Shown here: positions 8,512 to 17,600 of the stretch, piece after piece
Layout of the letters: every line of letters begins with the position of its first letter
How positions within the stretch are numbered: the first letter of the stretch is position 1
Program-made: the position numbers and the translations under genes
NCBI GenBank assembly: GCA_030849075.1
Contig: JASAOO010003515.1
Span: 24,422-88,421 of the forward strand
DNA: 64,000 nucleotides
Source: Zelonia costaricensis
Taxonomy: Eukaryota > Euglenozoa > Kinetoplastea > Trypanosomatida > Trypanosomatidae
Reading direction: 5' to 3'
Notes under the pieces: model-generated
Seen by the model: only the letters and a program-made list of their open reading frames with translations
What the model was told of the DNA's origin: nothing
The model's database searches: none

Positions 8512-10812
8512 CTAGTCCAACACGATGCGGATCTCGACCTCACGGCGGTGACGGAAACCGGTGACCACAACGAGTGTCGCCCCTGCCTCCGCCACAGCCA
8601 GCCCAGCGGCCAGCAGCGCCAGTGACGCCGGCAGCGCCCACGGCGGCGTCGGTGATACCGCGCGGAGAGCCAGCACGCGCGCGACGACGATGGGCAGTAC
8701 TGAGAGCAGCGCGCCGCCAGCCATGCACGCGGCACTGGCGATGTGGTCCACGTAGAAGGAGACGGCGTGATAGGCGTACCAGCTCAGAACGGCGCTGGCG
8801 CCGCCGCAGAGCAGCACGACGCCGTCAGGGAAAAACTGGCTGCACGGCAGCAGCGTGCCAAACGCGGCCCCGTCGTCCTTCTTCGTGATGTCAGGGGCCA
8901 ACACGACGTCCATTACGTACGCCTCGACGCCGAGTGCGGCAGTGGCCACGGCAAGCGAGGTGGTCAGCAGAAATTGCTGACTCACGCGCTGGCTCATGTC
9001 GCGCAGCTGCCGCGTGAAGCACGTCCAGCAAAGCCCTGCCGCCATCACGCTACCCGTCCAGCCGAGGAGGATGAGGCCGGCCACGAGGGGCGTGGTGTGG
9101 TACAGTAGCACCTCCTGCCACGCCCCGCCACCCACAACAAGCGCCACGCCCGCAACCCCGCCGACGCACCCCAGCACGTCCCAGCGCGTCACGCGATCGC
9201 CGCCGTCGCCACGGCGGAGGCGCTCCACCACGAGGTGGCACGCCAGTGCGAGCATCATGACAGCAGCGACTGTGGCGCCGGTGGCGTGGCCGAGTGTGAC
9301 GGCGGTGGCGCAGCCGATGCTGGACAGCGCGCACCACAGCCACAGCTGCGGCAGCCGGCCGCGCTGCGTCGGGTCCTCGAAGAAGCTCTGCTCCTCCTCG
9401 CTGTCGGGGCGCCAGCAGAGAAACAGGTGGCTCCCCATCACCGCCGCACTCATCCCGGTCAGTAGGAACAGCACGAAAGGCACCGACATGGCTCGCTCGC
9501 TGAGGTCGGTGGTGTTGTCCTCGAGGTACGCGAGGCTGGCGAAGGAGAAGCCGAGCAGGCAGCCGAACACCACGAGCAAGGCGTACGCGTACCACGGCCG
9601 GCTGTACACAACGACGAGGCGCATGTACTCGTCCTCCTGCCGCGCCACGTGAATCGACTCGATGACGTCCTCCGAGAAGTGCACGCGCCGCGACGGTGAT
9701 GGGGCCGCGTCAAGCGAGTCGCTCCCCTCGCCAGGCGGCTGCGGCGACTGCAGTGACCAGGAGTCCGTCATCGCAGGGGGCGGCAGCGCTGGCATCAGGG
9801 GCGGGGAGGAGGTGGAGGCGGCGGCGTGGCGACGCGCAGATGCCGGGTGCGCGGCGCGCAGCAGCGGCGCCGCCTCCGCCTCCCCATCCCCCGCGTCCCC
9901 GTCGCCGCGCCCAGTGGAGGCCGTGCCGTCGTCGCTCGCGTCGTCGCGGCCCCCCGGCGACGAGTGCGGCGGCGGGAGGCGGTGCGGGGCGTCGCGCTGG
10001 AAGAGCGACATCCCGCCCGCGCCAGAGCGCAGCGGGGACGGCACGCTGCCAGCGAACGCGCCACCGCCACCAGCCCCGGCGCGGCCGGCCAGGGCTCGGC
10101 GCACCGCGCTGGCGCTACCGATCGGCGGTGGGGTGCCACGACGGGCCCGCCCCGCAATGGGCGGCAGCGCGAGGGCGGCGGAGGCGGAGTGGAGCAGCGG
10201 CGATGGCGCAGGCGGCGGGGAGACGCGCATGGTGCCTGCCGGCATCGCTGCCGCCTCCGAAGCGTCCAGCTGCATGCCGCGCAGGGTGCTGTGGCGGCGC
10301 TGATACGGCGCGGGCAGCGGCGGCAGCGGCGGCGTCGCTGGCGGGGGCAGCGAGCCCTGCGGAGAGCGCGTGCGAGGCGACGCGTTCGGAGGCGATGGGC
10401 CGGCGGCCGTGGGACACGGGCTGGGCGGCGCAGCGGGAGCCGCGCGGCCACCGCCGCCCCCACCCGCGCCCAGGCCGAAGGCGCTCCTGAGCAGCGAGCG
10501 GTCCATGTGGTGAGACGGGGCGGAGCGGGCCTGGAACATGAAGCGCTGCGATACCACATCCGCGCGCCGCACGCCCAAGGCACTGGAGAGGTCGTCCAGG
10601 TTGACGCTGACGACACCGTGGTCGGCTGTGGAGAAGGTAACGGCGCGTTCGGCCGCCATGGCGGCGGCGGCGGTGGCGCGGCTGCCGGAGCTGCCGGTGC
10701 TCGCCTCGCTGGCGCGGTTGCCGCCCTGCGAAGCGCGGAGCTGGTCTGTGGAGGAGAGGGGGGACGCGCGACTGAGGCCGCCGCCTCTGCCGTCGCGGTG
10801 CGAGCCCCGCAT
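8512..10812 (-). CDS. Putative ten-TM transporter of DMT/EamA type with a long disordered N-terminus
   Basis: The protein has 766 residues from the ATG at 10812 (MRGSHRDGRG); a candidate splice acceptor lies only 20 bases upstream and supports that start. Residues 1 to about 400 are Pro/Ala/Gly-rich and probably disordered and cytosolic. From about 405 to 755 I count ten hydrophobic segments in closely spaced pairs, beginning with WYAYALLVVFGCLLGF and ending near AEAGATLVVVTGF. They are separated by short polar loops, with one longer loop around DSEEEQSFFEDPTQRG. Ten helices in two five-helix halves fit the drug/metabolite transporter superfamily, which includes nucleotide-sugar and triose-phosphate carriers, but I see no signature that names a substrate. 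The membrane location and TM count are seen; the family is inferred. Confidence 0.75.
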   Translation of the reverse strand: MRGSHRDGRGGGLSRASPLSSTDQLRASQGGNRASEASTGSSGSRATAAAAMAAERAVTFSTADHGVVSVNLDDLSSALGVRRADVVSQRFMFQARSAPSHHMDRSLLRSAFGLGAGGGGGGRAAPAAPPSPCPTAAGPSPPNASPRTRSPQGSLPPPATPPLPPLPAPYQRRHSTLRGMQLDASEAAAMPAGTMRVSPPPAPSPLLHSASAALALPPIAGRARRGTPPPIGSASAVRRALAGRAGAGGGGAFAGSVPSPLRSGAGGMSLFQRDAPHRLPPPHSSPGGRDDASDDGTASTGRGDGDAGDGEAEAAPLLRAAHPASARRHAAASTSSPPLMPALPPPAMTDSWSLQSPQPPGEGSDSLDAAPSPSRRVHFSEDVIESIHVARQEDEYMRLVVVYSRPWYAYALLVVFGCLLGFSFASLAYLEDNTTDLSERAMSVPFVLFLLTGMSAAVMGSHLFLCWRPDSEEEQSFFEDPTQRGRLPQLWLWCALSSIGCATAVTLGHATGATVAAVMMLALACHLVVERLRRGDGGDRVTRWDVLGCVGGVAGVALVVGGGAWQEVLLYHTTPLVAGLILLGWTGSVMAAGLCWTCFTRQLRDMSQRVSQQFLLTTSLAVATAALGVEAYVMDVVLAPDITKKDDGAAFGTLLPCSQFFPDGVVLLCGGASAVLSWYAYHAVSFYVDHIASAACMAGGALLSVLPIVVARVLALRAVSPTPPWALPASLALLAAGLAVAEAGATLVVVTGFRHRREVEIRIVLD

Positions 10813-11621
10813 GAGCCACGAGCGCTGCGGCTGAGGGCGAGGAGGAGCGTGAAGCGAGACAAGCGGCGGGCAAAGTAAGGCGACCGCTGTGGGGTGACGG
10901 CACAGCGGTCGTGGGGCGGGTGCAGCACGGTATGGAGGACGCGATGCTCGTGAAACTCTAGGGGGAGAGCGAATGTGGGTTGGCACGGCAAAAGACGGCT
11001 CGCACGCATGCCGGACCTCTCGGAGCAGCGGGGAGGCGGGGCCGTGGCAGACCCCACGAGTTCTCCGTCGCGGAAAGGCACTGAAGACGGGCCGACGTAC
11101 CCTGCGTGCGCGCGGCACGAAACGTAAAAGAAGGCGCGTGCCACGCACATGCGGAGGTGGAGAGAGGGGGAGAGGGAAACAACGAGATACGAGCAGCACG
11201 CACACGCAAGCGTGCAATGCAGGCAGCATCGCTTGCAGGTTGAAGCGAATCCGCTGCGTCCACCCCCGACACGCGCTCCACTCGCACAGCCGCGCGTCCC
11301 TGCCGCTACTTGATGCAGCGCGCGAGGCCGGTGTTCTCTCTCCTCTACACCCACCAACGCCGCGGGAAGCAACGCTGCAGACAGTTCCGCAGCAAGCGGC
11401 ACGTCTCTTCTTCGATGAACACGTCACCACCCGTTCGCGTGTTCGCTTTGCTTCATCGCTGCTGCAAGTCCATGAGGGCGCATGAGTAAATGTGTGCAAG
11501 TATGAAAGAGGGACCACAAGGGAAGCTGGTACTCGCCCCTGCCCCTGCCCCTGCGCCCCCTCGATGCAAGGGCCTACGCCGCGCTTCAGTCCTTGACGTA
11601 TCACGGCGGCCTCCGCAACGG
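10813..11621. other. Intergenic region between the Dopey-like and transporter genes
   Basis: No gene is seen in these 809 bases. The coding strand carries pyrimidine-rich stretches at about 10834-10860 and 11150-11180 and no long microsatellite. The open frame that continues above 10812 is compositionally unlike the transporter and is not supported, because the acceptor at 10831-10832 would exclude it from the mRNA. Confidence 0.6.
10831..10860 (-). promoter_or_regulatory. Candidate spliced-leader acceptor for the transporter gene
   Basis: The coding strand reads TTCACGCTCCTCCTCGCC followed by CTCAG, with the AG at 10832-10831, twenty bases before the ATG at 10812. A short 5' UTR of this size is common in trypanosomatids. 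Confidence 0.5.
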
Positions 11622-14600
11622 CTACATCATCGTGTCCGGGTCCGTACTTGTCATGTCCGCCTCCAGCAGGTCGCAGAGGTAAGCCATGTCCACCTCGTTG
11701 TGCAAGCCCACCGACGCCCGCACCGCCGCGCTCAGCTGCACCAGACTCGCCGCACACGACTGCGGTTGCCGTAACTGCGGCGGCGGCTCTGAGGCTGCCA
11801 CACCAGTGGTGGTGGAAGCAGCCATGCCCTGCGCAGACGACTGCATGTCCAGGCGTTGTAGGAGCACCGTGAAGGCTTGCGCCGCTTGATGCACGCCTTG
11901 GAGCCGCGGGTAGTGCGTGCACGGGATGTTGAAGAGCGGTCGGCGCAGCCCGCGGTCGGCGGCCGACGGGCGTGGACACCGCGGCCACACGCGGTGGATT
12001 GTGTCCAGACACGGAGCGGCATCGGTGCGCGAGGTGTCGGCCGAATGGGTGCTTGCGTCGTCGCACACTTCGTGCACGGCGTCCATGAGCGTCACAGCAT
12101 CCAGATGCGCAGCCGCAGCAGCAGCGACGTTTGGCGCAGTGGCCTGCAGGATGTGCAGCACCTCCATCTGGGAGACGACGGGGGCACGCGTCAGGTGATC
12201 CACACCGGGCAGTCCGGAGCGGCGGACGACGGCCGCCTCGCTGACCGGCGCAGACGCGCTGCGCAGCTGCAGCGCGGCGAGGTTGGCGGCCGCGGCGTCG
12301 TCGGCGAAGAGCCAGCGGAAGGCAAGGGCGTGGGCAGGGTAGAGCGTGTAGTCCGTGTCAAGCACCTTGAGTGCCTCCATCTGCAGTGCTACCACCTCCC
12401 GCCGCACCCCCGCATCCAACGCCGCTGGCGCAGTCGCCGCTGAGGCAGGCGCTGGCGTGGCGGTGACAGCCGTCGTGTGGGTCTTCACCACGGGCAGTGC
12501 GATGCTCAGCGCGCGCAACACCTCCGGCAGCACGAGCGGCCACAGCGAGGCAGCCAGCGTCTCCCGCACGTTGCTCAGCAGCACGACGCGGAACAGCAGC
12601 AGCGCCGCCCGCACCGGCTGCACAAACACCTCGCGGCGCTGCAGCTGCTCTGCCGTCGGGACCGCCGTGGACGAGAAGCGCTGGAGGGCTTGCGTGATCT
12701 GCTCACGCAGGAGATGGAGAAACTCGGCTTGGCGCACCACCGTGCCCGCCGCGGTCGACGCAGCAGACGCGCTCCCGGCACTCGACGACACGGCGGCCAG
12801 CGCAGTGGCCTCCCCGCCGTACACGGCGTACGTGTAGATGCTGAGCGACTTGAGCGACCGCTCCCACAGCGCCGCCTCCGCCTCACGCGACATCATCATA
12901 GCGGAGAGGCGACCCGGCGACGGCACCACACGCTCACACACGAGACCGTGAAAGCTCGGGTCGAGCGTGCTCCACTGCCGCAGCAGCAGCGCCCACTCAT
13001 GCAGGGCCCCGCGGCTGTACCGGAAGAAGTTCTCCGAAAAGAACAGCGACAGGACATCGCGCTGAGCGCGGCGCTCGAAGGCGAGGTCGGGCGTGAAGCC
13101 CGTGATGAGCGCGCGCAGCACGCGCAGGCACGCGCACACGAGTGGGCTGTACAGCAGTATCTCCGCCTCGGAGACGGACGCGATGCCGCGGCGCAGCACC
13201 GGCAGCAGCGCGCGCTGCAGCACGTGCGTCGCCGCGTCCACCACCCGCCCGGCGTTGTCCACGAGGCTCAGCGACGGGGGCAGCACGGGTTGCAGCGTGT
13301 GACACAGAAGCCGCAGCGACAGGAGCGCCCCGCTGCGCTGCGCGGGCGAGGTGGGGAGGCGATAACTCTCCAGCAGGCGGCACAGCGCGAAGGAGAAGTC
13401 GCGGTTGCGGTAGGTGCCGGTGACGGTGGCGGGAGACGAAGCGGCGTCCCCCGCGCCTGGGTGGGCCGGTGTGCGCTGCTGCCCGCCTCTGCTTCCGCTG
13501 CGCCGCGTGCGCCGCCCCTCCGCCGCCGCCTCTGCGCCCGCGTCTTTCGCGTACGCCACCACGCAGTAGAGGGCCTGCAGGAGGCAGCTGAAGCTGAGCG
13601 TGTCGGGCGGCCGCTGCGCCACCACGTCGGCCAGCACCGCCAGCACCGCCTCGCTGTCCCGCTCCGTGAGGCAGCCCCACGCATGCGCGGCACAGCCCTC
13701 GACGAGCTGAACCAGGAAGAAGAGTAACTCAGCCGCGGGCGAGGGCCGCGCAGGTGGGGGTGCCGGCTCGGATGCTGCCAGCCGACCTGCGCTGCCACCG
13801 CGGCTGGCCACGGCGCTCGGCGGGTCGGACGAGTGCCCGTGCGTGTTTGCCGGCGGTTGCTTCTCGATCGCGGTACGCAGCAGTGGGCCCAGCGCAGCGG
13901 TCACGTCACTCATCGACGCGCGTGTGTCCCTCAGCAGCGCACTCGCAGCGCGCTGTGCCTCGTCCTTGGCGCTGCACAAAGCGCGCTGCTCAATGGCATC
14001 CACGCCGTCGACGCCGCTGCTCGACTCGGGGTCCACTGCCGTCTGGCTCGTCGCCGTGTACCCTGCCGTGAGTGTGCCCCCCTGACGTGCCACACGCTGC
14101 GCTCGCTGCGGCGCGCTCTCGAACACCCACAGGGCCGTGTTCGCGGCGTACTGGTCGCACCAGTGCCGCACGTACGCCGCGATGAAGCTCGCCCCTGCCG
14201 CCTCGCTCAGCAACCACAGCAGCCGCTGAGCCTGCTCGCGAAGCGCTAGCACCGGCCCACGCACACCGGGTCGGCTGCTCGAGCTGTGCAAGCCCAGCAT
14301 CTCGTCCGCGTCCACATCCGCGTCCCACATCGCACGCACCGCACTGCGACGCACCCCGGCAGCCTCCGCCGGCGTCGTCGCACTCGGCTCGCACGCTTGC
14401 AAGCAGCGCGTGGCGGCGCTCACGAGTCGCGGCAGAGCACCGCGCAGGGGCGACAGCACCGACGAGCGCTCCCACAGCGTGGCTCGCCGCGCCTGAGCCA
14501 CGGGGTCCTCCTGCGTGAAGGTGCTCGCGATCCAGCTCATGGACTCCTTCGCGCGCAGCGCCGCCTCGTAGGTCTCGAGGTCGGCGACGGCAGCCAGGCT

Positions 14601-17600
14601 GCACAGGAACTGCGCCACATCCGCGAGGGCCGCGTAGCACTGCGCCTGGGCCGCCGCGCTGCCCTCCACCACGTAGGCGGTGCCCGCCGCGCCATCGCCG
14701 CGCACCCCGGGCAGCCCCTCCAGCGCGCCGAGCAGCACGTCCACCACCATCTCCGCGGAGGGCACGAGGTCACGGTACAGGTACGGAAGCACATCGCGGT
14801 AGAAGCTGAGCCAGCGCGACAGCGTCGCCTCGTTCTCGCGCCGTGCCACGGCTGCAGCCGCGGCGTCGGCCGCCGTGCTCAGCGACGCCTCCGAGGCGAG
14901 TGCCAGCTCCACGTTCCCCGCGGTCTCAGCCACAACGTCCGCGGCTGCTGCGGCTGCGCGGGGGGGCTCGTAGCGGCTCAGCACGAGCTCGACCACCTCG
15001 CCTAGCATCGCGTAGAGGGACTTGTTCGCGAGCACGGCCGGCGGCGCGCGTCGCAGCTCATCCAGCATCGGCGTTGCGCTATCATGCCCCTCCTCCGAGG
15101 CGGAGCGCGCGCTGTTGTCGAGCGCCCCGCTCGCGGTGCTGTCGCTACTCCGCCATGCGCGGCCTGCGAGAACATCGTCCAGCAGCTGCAGCGGCTGTGC
15201 AGCCCAGTGCCGCGACGCGGCGGCCGCCCCCTCGCCGTCCCCGCGTGCCAGGGTGCGCTTCCCCTGGCCGCCCTCAGCGTCGTCGAGGTACCACACGACG
15301 CCGCGGATGTGCTCGAGCAGCACAGCCTGCACGGCGTGCAAGTCCGCTTGCACAGCCAGGCGCAGCAGTGGCAGAAGCTGGGTGGAGGTGTACTGCCACG
15401 TCTGCCTGGCGGTGTGGTGCGGCTGCATGCGTGCGCCGGTCTGGCTCACCTCCAGCAAGCGGTTCAGGCACGCTATGGCGTCCAGTAGGGTGGAGCAGCT
15501 CCGCTCTGCCGAGGAACCTCCCGATCCGGTGTGGCGCTCTGACGTGGTGCTGGCGCTGCCGCGGCGGGAGCGGACTCGACGCGTCAGCGAGTCCTGCAGC
15601 CGCATCTGGGTCGCGTGCACAGAGAGCAGCGCGTGCCGGGCAACGCTCAGCAGCGTCAGCGCCGTCGCGGCAAACACGGTGTCCGTCGGGCCCTCGCACG
15701 CGGGAGCTGCCGATGTTGCGGCGACCTCGCCCTCCTCGAAGGGCACAAACGACTGCGCCTCGAGCCCTCGCAGCAGCACGCGCAGGGCGTTGGGTGTCGG
15801 GCTGCGCATAGCAAGCCGCACCCACGTCCCCGCTGACGGGCACTGCAGTAGCGCCGCAACGTAGTGCACCAGCTCCGCTGCCTCCACACAGCGGTACACA
15901 CGCCTCGCGTTGGAGTTACCGTCGCCCTCGGGGTGCGGTGACGCCGCTGAGGTCGGAGATGCCGTGAGCGCTGGGGCAGCGAGGGGCTGCGGGGTTGTCG
16001 TGGGCGGCAGCAGCACCGTCAGTGCAACGGTGGTGAGGCGGGAGAGGCCGTCCGCCGCCGCCGCGGAAGGGGCCGACACCGTCGAGGGCGAGACCGGCAT
16101 CAGTGGACACACAAACGACGAAAAGAGAGGCAGCAGGAGGCCATGCAAGTCGGCGGCGACGGTGCCGCTGACGTAGGCGCGCGCGAGCTGCCGCGTCGAC
16201 TCCGTGATGGGGCACGCGGCAGTGCTAGCCGCGAAGGCGCACGGGACATACACGACGCAGTCCAGCAAGACAAGGCAGCCGAGAAACAGCACGCCGGGGT
16301 CCTGCAGTGCGGCGATGGCCAGAGGCGATGTGCTGGACTGCACGCGCCCGCGGCGCTGCTCGGCACGCAGGTCAGTCAGCGCACGGTGCAGGGCGATGAG
16401 CCGCGGCACGGCCGCATCTGTCGGCGTCTGCAGCAGCACGACGTCGAAGCAGCGCGCACACGCTGGTGAGACGGCGAGGAGGGCGAGCAGCGCGGTGGTG
16501 CACATCTCCCCTGCGTCCGCGTAGTCGCCCGCCTCGCCGCCCACGTGCACCGCATGTCCGTGCGGGCTGTGCGGCAACAGCGCAGCAGCAGCCACGTCCT
16601 GCGGTGCGGCGGGTGCGGTGCCCTTCCACAGACTCCGCACCACCGGGGACACGGCGCACGCCCCGCAGAAGGCAGCGGCCTCCGGAAAGCCGCCTGTGAC
16701 GGGGCAGTGCGGCTCCAACGCGCGGTACGCGGCCTCGGGCAGCAGGCAGCCACGCCCGCGCTGCAGGACGTCAAGGATCAGCCGCACCGCACGCGTGAAG
16801 AAGAGCGGGGCGCCGGCTTCGGCCGCAGTGGGGGCGCTCTCGCAGAGGCCAGCGAGCCACGCGGAGGTGTGCTTTGCCAGCTCATGCTCCTGCGCGCCGG
16901 CGCCGTCCTCGGAGGCGGAGTCGAGCAGGACGCCGAACAGCGCCCGCTGCCGGCAGCGCAGGTGGAGCTGCGAAAGGAAGGAGGTGAGGCGCAGCGTTGT
17001 GCGGTGCAGGCGGGCCAGCAGTTTCTGCAACTCCGCCGGCAGCGTCGCCGCCCTCACTGCGACGGCTGATGCGCTGTGAAGTGTGACGGCTGTGAGAGAC
17101 GTGGCGGCTGCGCGCACGTGCTGCAGCACACACGCATCCACACCGCTGAGCACCGCCGAGAAGAAGTCGACCGTCACGACCGACGGCGTCGCGGTAGCGC
17201 TCGCCGTCGCCAGCACGGTGTCCAGCAGCGGCTGCAGCACCTCTTGAACCCGCTGCACCAGCAGCCGGAGCAGCGCATTCGCAGCGAACAACAACACCTG
17301 CAGCTGCGCGGCGGGCGCCGACATCGTCACCGCCGCAGCTGCGGCGGCCCCCACGCCACGGAGGACGCGACTCAGTAGCATTGCGACGCGCTCGGCCAGC
17401 TTCAGCGAGGCCCGCGCGTACTCCTGCGCGGCAGCCGGCTGCTCCGCCGCCGCGTCCACGAGCACCGGCACAAGCGCCGCCGTGGCGCGGTGCACGTGGT
17501 CCAGCTCCTCCGTGATGCGCCGCTCCGCACGGGTGACGGCGACCGCGTGCAGATGCGCCGCCGCGGACGGCGCACAGCTCTCCTCCACACGGTGGGCAGA